64,000 nucleotides of DNA from positions 1-64,000 of the forward strand of contig JAILOK010000098.1 of NCBI GenBank assembly GCA_024690825.1, read 5' to 3'. This document shows, one piece after another, positions 8,337 to 19,200 of this stretch. The notes below the pieces were generated by a model. That model saw only the letters and a list, made by a program, of their open reading frames with translations, was not told where the DNA came from and ran no database searches. The position numbers and the translations under genes were made by a program. Source of the DNA: Lachnospiraceae bacterium. Its GTDB lineage: Bacteria; Bacillota; Clostridia; Lachnospirales; Lachnospiraceae. Numbering within the stretch: position 1 is the stretch's first letter; each line of letters starts with the position of its first letter.

Positions 8337-9534
8337 CCACAAAGGCCGAGAGCGCTGCCGAGGGTACTATCCACAGAAGAGACTGCGCCGGGAAGCACAG
8401 AAGGAGCAGCATGGAAACCGCGAGAGGCTTTTTCATTGAGACGCCGAGGGTTCCCGCCGAGACTACCGCGGCCACAAATGCCGCATGGACCGGATCCCCG
8501 GGGAAGATGAGCAGGGATATGCCGTAGCCCAGGCAGACAGATGCAAATATCAGAGGGAAGAAATGTCCGCCCTTTAATCCTAAATTTATGCACATAGTGG
8601 TGACCAGTACTTTTAAGAATGCGATCCCTATCATGGCAAGAGGGGCGTATTTTGCGTAATCCGTTATGAGGATCCCCATCTGTTCTTCACCGGAAAACCT
8701 GATCACGGGGAGAAAACATGCGATCGCTCCAAGTACCGCTCCGGCAGTCAGTTCGCTTATCACGGGCGGCAGCGCAGCCCCTGCTTTTTCAAAGAGCTTT
8801 TCGGATCCTTCAAAAAAGATTCCAAGCAGTATCCCGCATAATAAATACACAATGAACAGAAGATAATCCGTTCTGCCTGCCGTTACGGCATCAAAGGAGG
8901 GAAAACCTTCGGATACCTTCACAAATACATGGTTAAAGAGCCAGAATATACCGAATCCGGCACCGGTGGCGATGCAGTAAAGGATCACCTTTGAGGAGCC
9001 CGTTAGGCTGTTATTATTTTGCTGATCGGGGGTCAGTTCGTCTTCAATATCAAAAAGACCGAACATGGGAGATCTGAAGATCACCGAAAGAGAGACGGCG
9101 GCGCCGATCTTTGAAAGCTCTTCGGCATGGCTTTTTGCAAATTTCATATTATCGCCCGCCCAGCAGCAAAGCGCGACGATGACACCGACCATTCCCGCCT
9201 CGGGTCCCACGCTGCTGCCAAAGATGAGCGGCAGGAGAGCGGCGATAAAGATCACGGGAAGCCTGCGGTAAGGATAGGTGCCGTCCTTTTTAAGTTTTCC
9301 GAACACCGTCATCATGCTTTCAGGATAATCACCGGAAAACTTCCTGAATATCCCGATGACAAGACCGCCCAGCGTACATATGATCAGAGGATAAAAAGAT
9401 ACGGCCGGGATTTTTTCGGGCACCAGATCCCATAAAAGATATGTGCCTTTGCTTATCGCAAATAAAAACAGCCAGAATACCATTCCTGCAACAGCGCCGG
9501 TGATGGCGCAGAAAAGAGGCAGTTTTACCTTCAT
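8305..9534 (-). CDS. ClC-family chloride channel or anion/proton exchanger
   Basis: A 409-residue polytopic protein with about ten hydrophobic segments and the ClC selectivity region in the form GSSVGPEAGMVG (the GxEGP-type helix), plus a late INLGLKGGHFFP segment that matches the ClC G.gsGG.F.P motif. The canonical early GSGIP motif is absent, as in the divergent voltage-gated chloride channel proteins of Firmicutes. There are no CBS domains. The start overlaps the stop of the upstream potassium channel gene by four bases (ATGA). The last residues derive from a GACAG repeat. Substrate could be chloride or fluoride; the sequence does not decide. Confidence 0.82.
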   Translation of the reverse strand: MKVKLPLFCAITGAVAGMVFWLFLFAISKGTYLLWDLVPEKIPAVSFYPLIICTLGGLVIGIFRKFSGDYPESMMTVFGKLKKDGTYPYRRLPVIFIAALLPLIFGSSVGPEAGMVGVIVALCCWAGDNMKFAKSHAEELSKIGAAVSLSVIFRSPMFGLFDIEDELTPDQQNNNSLTGSSKVILYCIATGAGFGIFWLFNHVFVKVSEGFPSFDAVTAGRTDYLLFIVYLLCGILLGIFFEGSEKLFEKAGAALPPVISELTAGAVLGAIACFLPVIRFSGEEQMGILITDYAKYAPLAMIGIAFLKVLVTTMCINLGLKGGHFFPLIFASVCLGYGISLLIFPGDPVHAAFVAAVVSAGTLGVSMKKPLAVSMLLLLCFPAQSLLWIVPSAALSAFVGKKMSKEPSR

Positions 9535-9950
9535 TCCCTTATCCTCCTTATCGTTTCCGAAAGTTCCGTCAGTTCTTCCTTTGAAAGAGTCTCAAGATGC
9601 TCAAGTTTGTCAAGGACCTCCGCCTTGCTTGCCTTATATTTCATCGCGACCAGATCGTTATAAAAGGCGACAACGACTCCGGTGACCAGCGCAACGATCA
9701 TTATCGTGCATATGGTGAGAAGTATGGAAAGAAGTCTTCCTGCGAGTGTCGAAGCAACAAAGTCCCCGAAACCTGCCGTGGAAAAGACCGCATAGCAGTA
9801 CCACACCGCGTCACGGTAGTTTGTGATGTCCGGTTCGACGTGCATTATAAGAAAGGCATCTATAAGAAAAAAGACCACAAATCCCGATATCAGCCTGTCG
9901 GTATGCGTACGCTTCAGCACACCTTTTAAGAGTCTGAGTCGTTTCATCAT
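9531..9950 (-). CDS. Two-TM potassium-type ion channel
   Basis: A 139-residue protein with two membrane helices (about 20-38 and 68-95), a pore loop and a charged cytosolic tail. The selectivity filter reads TAGFGD at residues 58-63, a variant of TVGYGD, so potassium selectivity is likely but unproven. The C-terminal tail (about 100-139) is a charged helix rich in Glu, Lys and Leu that could assemble the tetramer. It lacks an RCK domain. AAGGAG lies 5 nt before the ATG. It is the first gene of a two-gene operon with the ClC protein; a paired cation and anion channel suggests osmotic or membrane-potential control. Confidence 0.85.
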   Translation of the reverse strand: MMKRLRLLKGVLKRTHTDRLISGFVVFFLIDAFLIMHVEPDITNYRDAVWYCYAVFSTAGFGDFVASTLAGRLLSILLTICTIMIVALVTGVVVAFYNDLVAMKYKASKAEVLDKLEHLETLSKEELTELSETIRRIRE

Positions 9951-10038
9951 TTCTGCTCCTTGTTATATTTTGATTTTATCATTATACTTATTTTGCTGTT
10001 AAAAAGAAAGTTGACGCAAAATTTATAAGGGGGAAATC

Positions 10039-12996
10039 ATGAAAAAAACACGAAAACTTATGTTGCTGACAGTCTCATTTCTGGTGATGCTCGCACTGGG
10101 CACGGTCCCGGTCATGGCGGATGATGAGGGCGATCCCGCAAAACTTAAAGAACTGATGGAAGAGGACGGTATGTATGTCCAGAAGGGACAGTATACCGAG
10201 CTTGATACGGTAAAGCTTGCATCGGAGGGGAAACTTTTAAGCTGTTTCGGGAATAATGCCGGTTCGGCTTATATCGTATTCAATCTTCCGGCATCTCCGG
10301 AGCAGGACACATCAAAAGGCTCCGAGCTTTTAGGCTGGCCCGATGAGACAGCAACGGAATATGATGATCCGGAGGTTAAAAACTATCCGGCAAATCCGTA
10401 CTTTGCGCCGGGAGGATGGGAATACAAGCTCCGCCAGGATGAGGCGATAGTCCTTATCACCGAGCTTCCCGGGCAGTGCAAGTATTATTCGTTTATAAAT
10501 TATCTCATGTTTGCCGAAAACAAGCCCGGCAAGGATTACAGCAGCATAACCGGCATGTTCACTGCGGGAGATGAAAAGACGGGCCTCTATCATCCGATCT
10601 TCGGTTCCATCGGCAATTCATTAAACATGACAAATATAAAGCACAGCGGCAAAAGCGAGTTCGGATCGGAAGCGGTCATCGTGATAGGCGCCAATAAAAC
10701 CGTTGTCGGCCATGTCAAGGCTTCCTTAAGAGAAGCCGGATATGATGAGGATATGATAAATGTGATGCCCATACCTGCGGACACCTACAGGATGGGACTT
10801 GAAAAGGGGGACGACACCTTCTCATTCCTTCAGAGAGTATCCCAGGCGGATGATAAAGAGGCATATGAGGATTACCTTAAGAACATATCGGAAAGATCGA
10901 CCGTCTACAGGGTGACCCCGAAGGAAGAGGAAGAAGAGGATCCCTTCAAAAACGAAAAGGTGATCCCGAGAGGAACAGGCGAGCATGAATCCGCAGAGCT
11001 TAAGGATGCCGAGGGTACCCTTGATTCAATAAGAGAGTCGCTCATAAAAAAATACTCGGATGATTTTGAATGCGAGGAGCTTGACTGCCAGATCGCGGTG
11101 CCGGAAGGCCTGACGGCATATTTTACGGACTTTAACGCAAAGGGAGACAACAGGGATGCCATGTATCTGATGACACCGGAATTCACACTGGATTCCGATG
11201 AGGATTTCATAGTCACCTACGGAGTCAATCATACGGCAGCGGGGAAGGGCATATATTCAAACGCAGTCCTTTACGCGAAGCCCATGCTCAACGGAGTGAC
11301 GAGCATTTATGATTCGCTTTACAGCGGAAGCGCAAAGGAATGGCTTGATAAGGATAATAAAGACGCGGACAAGTACTATGTCTACAAGATGGCGCGGACA
11401 AAGATGGATGAGCATACGGCGGTCATCCCTTATTCCACGGGAAATACTCAGGGCAAGTACTATGGAGTCGACAATAAGAACCCGGTGCTCGTAGCCTTCA
11501 GGTCATATCTTGAAGACACCGGAACGGGCGCTTCCTACTATGAAGTGGTATATGACAGGGTAATGGTATTCCACAAGAAACAGGACGGAAAAAAATCTTC
11601 GGAAAAAGCAGAATTTACCGATAATTCGAAGGAACTTAAGGATGCCCTTGCCGGAGACGATTTTGAGGTGCAGGAAGGAAAACTCTATCCTTTTGATACC
11701 TTAAAACTTGCTTCGGAAGGAAAGATCAAGACCTGCTTCGGAAACAATGCGGGTTCCGATTATCTGATACTCGATCTTCCCGATGCTCCGGGACAGAAGG
11801 TGCCGAATCCGGCTTTCGCGCCCGAGGGAATGCAGTTCAAGCTTCGCCAGGATGAAGCGGTCATAGTTGCCACGAAGTTTGCAGACCCCTGCAAATACTG
11901 GTCCTTTATTCTCTATGAGATGTTTGCAAAGCAGAAGGAGGGCAAGGATTATTCAAGGGAAAAGGGATTCTTAAGCGTGGGTGATGAAAAGACGGGACTT
12001 TATCACACCATCTTTTCATCCGTCGGAGCGCCGGTCGATATGCTCAATGCCGCTCATGACGGAGATACTGCTTTCGGCACGACGGGAGTTATCGTGATAT
12101 GCGCCAATAAGGACGTAAAGGAAAGGATCATGAAATGCCTTGCCGATGCGGGATATCCCGGTAGCATGGTAAATGTAATGGAGATCCCGTCCGGTATTTA
12201 TGATATGGGTCTTGAAAAGAGCAAGGATACCTTCAGCCTCTTCGGACGTATCTCACAGCCGGAGGACAGGGATGCCTATGATAAGTACATTGAGGAGCTT
12301 TCGGATAATTCCTTTGTTTTCCGCGTGACTCCCAAAAAAGAGGTGAAGGAGAATTCCTTTGAGGTTAAAGAACTGAAGCCCCGCGGCAGCGGAATACATG
12401 AGGCATCGCAGGTAGACAGCTGTTCAGAGAATCTCGATGAGATCCGCAGGGAGATAATCGATAAATATTCCGATGAATACGATTATGAGGAGCTTACGAC
12501 CGAGATCGGGATCATAGACGGACTTACGGCCTATACCAACGATGTAAATGCAAACGGGGATGTCCATGACGCGGCATATCTTATCACTCCGGACTTCAAG
12601 CTGAACAGTGACGATGATTTTGTGGTGGTCTACGGAGTTAATCATGCCACGACGAAAAAGGCGCATTATTTCAATGCCGTGCTTCATGCAAAGCCGATGC
12701 TGAACGGAGTCTGCACCGTATTTGATTCGATGCTTTCGGGAAGCGCGGATGAATTTCTGTCAAAGAAAACCTCCGGAGATGATCAGTTCTACGCCTACAA
12801 GATGGCAAGGACAAAGCTTGATGATCATACGCAGACCATACCTTTTTCCACCGGAAACAAGGAAGGAAAGTTTTACGGCGTGGACAATGACAATCCGGTA
12901 TTTGTATTATTCCGCATCTACCTTGACCAGACCGGAGTGGGAGCCGATTACTACGAGCTCGTAAACGACAGGGTGATAGTATTCCACAAGAAATAA
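10039..12996 (+). CDS. Secreted protein made of two copies of an unknown ~450-residue module
   Basis: A 985-residue protein with a signal peptide (residues 1-27, ending PVMA-DDE). I do not recognise the family. The mature part is an internal duplication: residues about 30-515 and 530-985 repeat the same landmarks in the same order. These are CFGNNAGS, KLRQDEA, a CKY(Y/W)SF segment, GDEKTGLYH.IF.S.G, MGLEK..DTFS, a YGVNH strand, AKPMLNGV, KMARTK.D.HT, FSTGN..GK.YGVDN.NPV and a closing DRV.VFHKK. The first copy holds an extra stretch after the first landmark (about 95-110). There is no lipobox or cell-wall signal, so it should be released or loosely bound. AAGGGGG lies 6 nt before the ATG. It is transcribed divergently from the channel operon. 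Confidence 0.85.
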   Translation: MKKTRKLMLLTVSFLVMLALGTVPVMADDEGDPAKLKELMEEDGMYVQKGQYTELDTVKLASEGKLLSCFGNNAGSAYIVFNLPASPEQDTSKGSELLGWPDETATEYDDPEVKNYPANPYFAPGGWEYKLRQDEAIVLITELPGQCKYYSFINYLMFAENKPGKDYSSITGMFTAGDEKTGLYHPIFGSIGNSLNMTNIKHSGKSEFGSEAVIVIGANKTVVGHVKASLREAGYDEDMINVMPIPADTYRMGLEKGDDTFSFLQRVSQADDKEAYEDYLKNISERSTVYRVTPKEEEEEDPFKNEKVIPRGTGEHESAELKDAEGTLDSIRESLIKKYSDDFECEELDCQIAVPEGLTAYFTDFNAKGDNRDAMYLMTPEFTLDSDEDFIVTYGVNHTAAGKGIYSNAVLYAKPMLNGVTSIYDSLYSGSAKEWLDKDNKDADKYYVYKMARTKMDEHTAVIPYSTGNTQGKYYGVDNKNPVLVAFRSYLEDTGTGASYYEVVYDRVMVFHKKQDGKKSSEKAEFTDNSKELKDALAGDDFEVQEGKLYPFDTLKLASEGKIKTCFGNNAGSDYLILDLPDAPGQKVPNPAFAPEGMQFKLRQDEAVIVATKFADPCKYWSFILYEMFAKQKEGKDYSREKGFLSVGDEKTGLYHTIFSSVGAPVDMLNAAHDGDTAFGTTGVIVICANKDVKERIMKCLADAGYPGSMVNVMEIPSGIYDMGLEKSKDTFSLFGRISQPEDRDAYDKYIEELSDNSFVFRVTPKKEVKENSFEVKELKPRGSGIHEASQVDSCSENLDEIRREIIDKYSDEYDYEELTTEIGIIDGLTAYTNDVNANGDVHDAAYLITPDFKLNSDDDFVVVYGVNHATTKKAHYFNAVLHAKPMLNGVCTVFDSMLSGSADEFLSKKTSGDDQFYAYKMARTKLDDHTQTIPFSTGNKEGKFYGVDNDNPVFVLFRIYLDQTGVGADYYELVNDRVIVFHKK

Positions 12997-13013
12997 AGGC
13001 GTGAAAAATGTTA

Positions 13014-13042
13014 TTGAAAAAATAACAAAAACTGTGTATACT
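13014..13042 (+). promoter_or_regulatory. Sigma-70 type promoter of the small InlB-repeat protein
   Basis: TTGAAA at 13014-13019, a 17-nt spacer and TATACT at 13037-13042. Transcription should start near 13049, giving a leader of about 100 nt that can fold a GGGG/CCCC hairpin (13067-13070 with 13086-13089). An 8-bp inverted repeat AGGTTACA/TGTAACTT at 13045-13052 and 13095-13102 starts at the start point, so it may be an operator. No known riboswitch is recognised. Confidence 0.55.
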
Positions 13043-13147
13043 TTAGGTTACATAACATCAATGCGAGGGGCAGAGTATCTTCAAACCCCGGCAGTGTAAC
13101 TTATGTGTTTTGGATCATGTAAAGTCTTTTATGAAAGGGATGCCATT

Positions 13148-13993
13148 ATGAAAAGATTGAATAAGCTTATAACGGCGGTATGCGCAGGGGTACTGATCTC
13201 GGCCTTTTCCTCGATAGCGGTATTTGCGGGAAATGTCGTGGTGACCTATGTCCTTCCGGACAGGATCGTGCCCATGGTAGTGCCCCAGGGAACCAACATG
13301 ACCTATGCAGGCCCCACGGATGTTAATTACAAGGGCTATGCTTTCTGCGGATGGAGCGCTCCTTTGGCAAATGTCCAGAAGGATACGATAGCTTATGCGA
13401 TGTATCTTCCGATAGGAACGGAATCACAATCGGTGGCAGCCTGTTACGAATACCATAATCTTCCCACGGGAGTCTTGAGTTATTCCACGGCTACTCCCAC
13501 GACCATACCTGAGGCTACGAGAAACTTAAAGAACGGGATGACGGTGATGAAGACGCCGGGCACTCTTACGGCTGAGCAGGTCATCCGCTTAAATCCTGTC
13601 GGAGATCCGTACAAAACCTGTGTTGTAAAGTGGTACAACGGATCGACCGGAGAACTCTGGAAAGCGGATGTGGTCCCCTACGGCGGATCTCTGCCTGAGC
13701 CGGCGGCACCCTGCATCAACGGACTGGAATTTGTCGGATGGGACGGAAGCTGGACCAACATCACTTATGATCATGACATAATAGCCTGCTACTATAAGGC
13801 GATCCACATGCATTACAAATGCGGAAAATGCGGCGACTATTTTGCCGACAAGTGGATCCGCTCCACCGATTCCTACAAGGCCTCAACGGAGGATGTTTCG
13901 CTCTACAGCGGAGGCCACAACCACGGCACCGTGGACCACTGGACATTCGAAGAAAACGGTGTGGATGTGACGGCAACGGTGTACTTTGAGTAA
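13148..13993 (+). CDS. Secreted protein with two InlB/Flg_new-type repeats
   Basis: A 281-residue protein. The ATG at 13148 is chosen because GAAAGGGA sits 5 nt upstream and a signal peptide follows at once (MKRLNKLITAVCAGVLISAFSS is hydrophobic, cut after VFA). The mature part has two Listeria-Bacteroides type modules ending in the typical Gly-Trp turn: YKGYAFCGWS and GLEFVGWDGSW. A short Cys/His segment, HMHYKCGKCGDYF, and an NGVDVTATVYF tail follow. This suggests a small extracellular binding protein. It may form a unit with the preceding duplicated secreted protein, although it has its own promoter. Confidence 0.75.
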   Translation: MKRLNKLITAVCAGVLISAFSSIAVFAGNVVVTYVLPDRIVPMVVPQGTNMTYAGPTDVNYKGYAFCGWSAPLANVQKDTIAYAMYLPIGTESQSVAACYEYHNLPTGVLSYSTATPTTIPEATRNLKNGMTVMKTPGTLTAEQVIRLNPVGDPYKTCVVKWYNGSTGELWKADVVPYGGSLPEPAAPCINGLEFVGWDGSWTNITYDHDIIACYYKAIHMHYKCGKCGDYFADKWIRSTDSYKASTEDVSLYSGGHNHGTVDHWTFEENGVDVTATVYFE

Positions 13994-14024
13994 GCATTAA
14001 AATACAAAATCCGTCAGGATTTTT

Positions 14025-14059
14025 AAAAAGTTGTCAGAAGGACCTCTGACAACTTTTTT
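14025..14059 (+). terminator. Rho-independent terminator
   Basis: AAAAAGTTGTCAGA pairs with TCTGACAACTTTTTT around a short loop, ending in six T. The arms resemble the outer arms of the GACAG repeats (TTGTCAGA), so the terminator may derive from a degraded unit. Confidence 0.85.
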
Positions 14060-14163
14060 CATGCGTTCAATCCTTGAAATGCCCGACTTTATACAGTAAA
14101 ATTATATCTTGTGCATTATGTCCTTTACGCGGTGAAAGACAGGGGAAAATTCAAGGGGTATTT

Positions 14164-16215
14164 ATGAATCAGAGAAATAACGAAAAATTTATAGTACTGG
14201 TCGACTCGCTTGCAGCGGTGGTGCTGATCATAGAGGTAATCCTGATGGGATGGGAATTCTGGGTTCCTCCGGTGGTCATAGCCGGAATGATCGCTCTGTG
14301 GGCGGTAGGCCTGTCTGAAAAGATGGATCAGGATGTCCGCATGCTTTTTTATTTTTCATACGGCGCCCTGATGCTTTTTTATCACGGCGTTCATAAAACC
14401 AGCATGTTTGATATTGCCCTGACTGCCGTTCTGGTTATGGCGACTTATTCGATACTGAACAGGGTATATATGATGAACGCGATCCTGTTTGAGTATTTCT
14501 TCCTGCTTGTCATCCATGTCTGTAATTTCACGGGAGGGACACCGATCGAGCTTACCAGAGAAACCATAGCGCGTCTGCTGCTTCATGTGGCGATAGTGAC
14601 ATTTGTTTACTATATCAGCGTCAGGACCATCAATGAAAGGATCGATGACGAGGAAGAAAAGAAAGTCAGGGAAGAGCGCATAGAGGAAAATGATGCGAGC
14701 ACCGAGGATTTCCTGTCAAATATCTCCCATGAACTCAGAACGCCTGTAAATGTCGTCAACGGCATGTCGGATCTTCTGCTCAAAAGAGGAGCCGGGTACG
14801 AAGCGGATTCCGTGAAAAAAGCCGGAGTGCGGCTTGCCTACCAGATAGAGGATATCCAGGATTATACGGAGTGCAAGAGCGGAAGCGTATTTCTGGAAGA
14901 AGATGAATACATGAGCACATCGCTTATCAATGATGTGGTCACTTATTTCCGCTTAAGTGATAATACGGGCGATCTTGAGATGGTCGTGGACCTGTCTCCC
15001 GATACGCCCACGGTAATGACCGGAGATGTGAAAAAGATCCACAAGATCTTCAGGCACCTTCTTGAAAACGCCGTCAAGTTTACGAAAAACGGCGGCATTT
15101 ATGTGCGGCTTTATACGGAACCTACCGATTACGGTGTAAACTTAAGCATCGAGATGACGGATACCGGCATAGGAATGGATGCAAACGACATCCTCTCCGT
15201 CAGCGCGGGTCTTTATCAGGCAAACAAGAAAAGAAACCGCAGCTCGGGCGGCATAGGACTTGGTCTTTTTATAGTTTACGGGTTTACCCACAGGATGGGA
15301 GGCTTTGTAAAGATCGAAAGCGAGAAAGGAAACGGTACGACCGTCAGAGTCACCATCCCTCAGAAGGTGGTCGACAAAAAGCCATGTATGACATTAAGAG
15401 ACGGCTTCGACAGCCCCGTTCTTTTCCATGTCAGGCCGGACAAGTACAAGGTCCCGAAGCTTCGTGATTTCTACCGTAACATGGTGGCAAATCTTGCTAC
15501 AGGATTCCATGTTCCGGTTTATCCGGCAGAGACAGTGTACGAGGTGGAGCGTCTGAAGGAAAAACTGGGCGCAAGCCATGTATTCATGGGACAGGAAGAG
15601 TATGAGGAAAACAGGGGATATTTCGAAGAACTTGCAAAGGAGGATATCGTTGTAGCCGTATCTGCGGATGCGGAATACGAGCTTCCCGCAAACAGCAGGG
15701 TAGTCCTCATGCCCAAGCCTCTGTATGCATATCCCGTAATAAAGATATTAAACGAGGGAAAAGATGCCGGTGATGTGGAAGAAAACGAGCATACGGAAAG
15801 ACCGATATTTAAGGGCGTGAAGGCGCTTGTTGTTGATGACGAGCCGATGAACCTCGTCGTGGCCACCAGCCTGTTCAGAAATTATGAAATGACAGTGGAG
15901 ACCGCGGAAAGCGGGAAAGAAGCAATAAAGAAGTTCCGAGACAATGATTATGACCTGATCTTCATGGATCATATGATGCCGGAGATGGACGGAGTCGAGG
16001 CAATGAAGAGAATAAGGGATGCAGCCTCGGATCTGGGCAAAAATATCATCATAGTTGCCTTTACCGCAAACGCGGTATCGGGAGCAAGGGAAATGTTCAT
16101 CAAGGAGGGCTTTGACGGATTCATCGCAAAGCCGATCAATACTTCGGATTTTGAAAGAGTGATGATGAGGGTGCTGCCGGGAGCGGCATCAGGCAAAGGA
16201 GGTAAAGCGGAATGA
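14164..16215 (+). CDS. Hybrid sensor histidine kinase (TM sensor, HisKA, HATPase, receiver)
   Basis: A 683-residue protein from the ATG at 14164 (AAGGGG 6 nt upstream). Residues 1-165 contain five to six membrane helices with little extracellular sequence. A short coiled linker leads to the dimerisation helix with phosphoacceptor H189 in SNISHELRTP. The ATPase has the N box HLLENAVKFT, DTGIGM and GGIGLGL. A central segment (about 415-540) looks like a degenerate receiver-like linker. The C-terminal receiver has phosphoacceptor D602 in FMDHMMPEMDG. There is no HPt domain; the next gene, overlapping by four bases (ATGA), has one, so phosphate could pass between the two proteins. The signal is unknown. 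Confidence 0.9.
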   Translation: MNQRNNEKFIVLVDSLAAVVLIIEVILMGWEFWVPPVVIAGMIALWAVGLSEKMDQDVRMLFYFSYGALMLFYHGVHKTSMFDIALTAVLVMATYSILNRVYMMNAILFEYFFLLVIHVCNFTGGTPIELTRETIARLLLHVAIVTFVYYISVRTINERIDDEEEKKVREERIEENDASTEDFLSNISHELRTPVNVVNGMSDLLLKRGAGYEADSVKKAGVRLAYQIEDIQDYTECKSGSVFLEEDEYMSTSLINDVVTYFRLSDNTGDLEMVVDLSPDTPTVMTGDVKKIHKIFRHLLENAVKFTKNGGIYVRLYTEPTDYGVNLSIEMTDTGIGMDANDILSVSAGLYQANKKRNRSSGGIGLGLFIVYGFTHRMGGFVKIESEKGNGTTVRVTIPQKVVDKKPCMTLRDGFDSPVLFHVRPDKYKVPKLRDFYRNMVANLATGFHVPVYPAETVYEVERLKEKLGASHVFMGQEEYEENRGYFEELAKEDIVVAVSADAEYELPANSRVVLMPKPLYAYPVIKILNEGKDAGDVEENEHTERPIFKGVKALVVDDEPMNLVVATSLFRNYEMTVETAESGKEAIKKFRDNDYDLIFMDHMMPEMDGVEAMKRIRDAASDLGKNIIIVAFTANAVSGAREMFIKEGFDGFIAKPINTSDFERVMMRVLPGAASGKGGKAE

Positions 16216-19200
16216 AACTGTTTGATTTCTTCAAAAAAGCCTCTGATGCCGTAAAGGATTACAACAGGGATTTTAACCATAGGATATTTCTGATCCTGTC
16301 GCTTGTGGTGGAGGGTGTCGTCATAGTAGCGATCACGGGCGATCTTATTATGGGAGATAATCCGCGCGAGATTGCCGTCATCGCCTCAACCCTCATATTG
16401 ATACCGATTGTCGTGCTTGTCTGCCTGTATTTTGAAAAGCTTAATCTGGGCATCAAGATCATCATGTTATGCGTTGTATTCTTAACCATTCCAAGTCTCT
16501 TCTTTTTCGGAGGCGGTCTTGAGGGCGGAGGGGTTTTGTGGATCATCATAGCTTACATGTATGTCGGACTGTTTCTCCACGGCAGATGGAGAAAGGGAAT
16601 GTATCTGATAGTAACTGCTGTTGCGCTTATATGCTATGTAGTCTCTTATTATCATCCGGAGTGGGTGTACCCGCATACCCGCAAAATGTTTTTCGTGGAT
16701 TCCTTTATTTCGCTCGTCCTGGTCGGAACCCTATGCTATATCATGACATGGGCGCAGGGGCATCTGTTTACGGATGAGAATAGACGCGCAAAAAAGGAAG
16801 CGGAAAGGGCAGAGGAACTCACACGCTCGCAGAACCGCTTTTTCTCCAATATGAGTCATGAGATCCGTACACCGATCAACTCTATCCTGGGATTGAATGA
16901 GCTGATACTCCGTAACGAGAAAACTCCGGATGAGGTCGTAAAGGATGCCTCCGGCATACAGGGCGCAGGCAAGATGCTTTTGGCGCTGATAAATGACATT
17001 CTTGATTTTTCAAAGATAGAGGCCGGCAGCATGGACATAGTTCCGGTTGATTACCGTATCGGGGATATGCTTTCCGAGATAGTGAACATGATCTGGCTGA
17101 GGGCTCATGATAAGGGCCTCGGATTTGAAGTGAGCGTGGATCCGGATGTTCCCATGGTGCTCTACGGTGATGAGGTACGTATCAAGCAGGTCATGATAAA
17201 TCTGCTTAATAATGCCGTAAAATACACTAAGGAAGGACATGTCGAGCTTCGTGTTGAAAGCAAGGATATTGATGAAAATACCATTGAACTGCTGATATCG
17301 ATCTCCGATACCGGAATGGGGATCAAAAAGGAGGACCTGCCTTATCTCTTTGATGCCTTCAAACGCGTGGATGAAGGAAAGAACAGGCATATAGAAGGAA
17401 CGGGACTTGGACTTAATATCGTAAAACAGCTGGTTGAACTGATGAACGGAACCGTAACGGTTAACAGCGTGTACGGTGAGGGCTCAACCTTTACGGTTAT
17501 GTTGAAACAGACTGTATCCGACCACAATCCCGTGGGAGAGCTTGATATCCATAACCAGCAGATGATGAAGAGGAGCAATTATGAGAGCAGCTTCCTCGCT
17601 CCCGAAGTCAGGATCCTCATAGTGGATGATAATGAGATGAACCTCAAGGTCGAAAAGAGACTCCTTGAGGATACGGATATGGCCATTGATACGGCAAAGA
17701 GCGGAAGAGAAGCTCTGGAAATGAGCACGACATATCACTACGATGCCATTTTCATGGATCACCTGATGCCGGAAATGGACGGCATAGAGTGTCTGGAACT
17801 TTTAAGAAATCAGGCAGGCGGACTTAACAGGTCCACGCCCGTTATCGTGCTGACCGCAAATGCCGGGAGCACAAACAGAGATCTGTACGCGAAATCGGGA
17901 TTTGACGGATATCTGGTCAAACCTGTTTCGAGCGAAGCCATGGAAGAAATGCTCGTACGGCATATCCCGGGCGAGAAGATCATCTTGAGATCCGCGCTCA
18001 TAGGCAATGATGAGGAAATACACATCTCCGAAAAATATGCCGAGAGGGTTCCGGTCATCGTTACCGCTTCGAGCATGTGCGATCTTCCCGACAATGTCAT
18101 CAAGAAGCTCAACATACCGATCCTCCCTGTCATAATAAAGACGGAGGACGGCGTGTTCAAGGACGGTGTCCATATGGACGCGATCGAACTGATCAAGCAT
18201 GTGGCGGAAGGAAAGGAAGCGTACTCCGTACTTTCCGGCGAGGCTGAGTATACCGAGTTCTTTGCCGGTGTGCTTAAAAAGGCGCATCATGTCATACATA
18301 TAGCGACGACCGACAGCATGAGAGGAGATAATCACGCAGCAAGGGAGGCAGCCAAATCCTTTGACAATGTTACGGTCATCAACTCGGAGACCACCTCAAG
18401 CGCCGCGGGAATCCTGGTGCTCATTGCATGCAAGCTTGTACATCAGGGCATGGCGGCGGAGGATATCGTTTTGGAACTTGAGTCTGTAAAGAAAAAGCTG
18501 AACTGCAGTTTTGTAATAAATACGACGGATTTCCTGGCAAAGAAGGGACTTATAAGCAAAAGGATGAACAGGATCGCGGACGCGGTCAATATTCATCCCA
18601 TATTCAAAACCAGAAACGACAAAGGCCGTATCGAAAAACTGGCCTTCGGAAGGACAAAGAGAGCATACAGGCAGTATATTCACGGGGCATTTACTCCGGG
18701 ATTCCCTCCGGACAAGGATGTTGTTTTTATTACCTATGTGGACATACCCGCAGATATGCTTGCGTGGATAGTGGAAGAGGTGAAAAAGTGCGCTGCCTTT
18801 GAACATGTTGTGCTGCAGCAGGCTTCCGCCGCCATATCCTTAAACTGCGGATCGGGAACCTTCGGAATCATGTACTTCCATAAGACGGGCAAATCCTACA
18901 ATATTGCCTCATTTATCGAAGATAACAGCAGGATCGCAAAGGACCTTCCTGAGGATGATGCCGTAAATGAGACCGATGAACAGGCTGAACAGACGCAGCA
19001 GACAAAAGAAAGAGATGATTCGGGGATAGAGATACGCTCGTATGAGCCTGTGGCGGCCGTGGAACCGTCAAGGTCGTTTGGAATGACGTTAGAACGCAAG
19101 TGGTATCAGAACATCAAATGCATAGATACCAAGATAGGTATCAAAAACTGTGAATCCGAGGAAACATTCAAGGCTGTGCTGGATATGTTTGTGGAAGCGG

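Noticed and set aside
13045-13102. Riboswitch in the leader of the small InlB-repeat protein
   Set aside because: The outer arm lies at or before the predicted start point, and no known aptamer signature is seen.
17802-18335. Minus-strand open frame of 177 codons within the DegV kinase
   Set aside because: It is a shadow of the coding strand, whose domains are intact.
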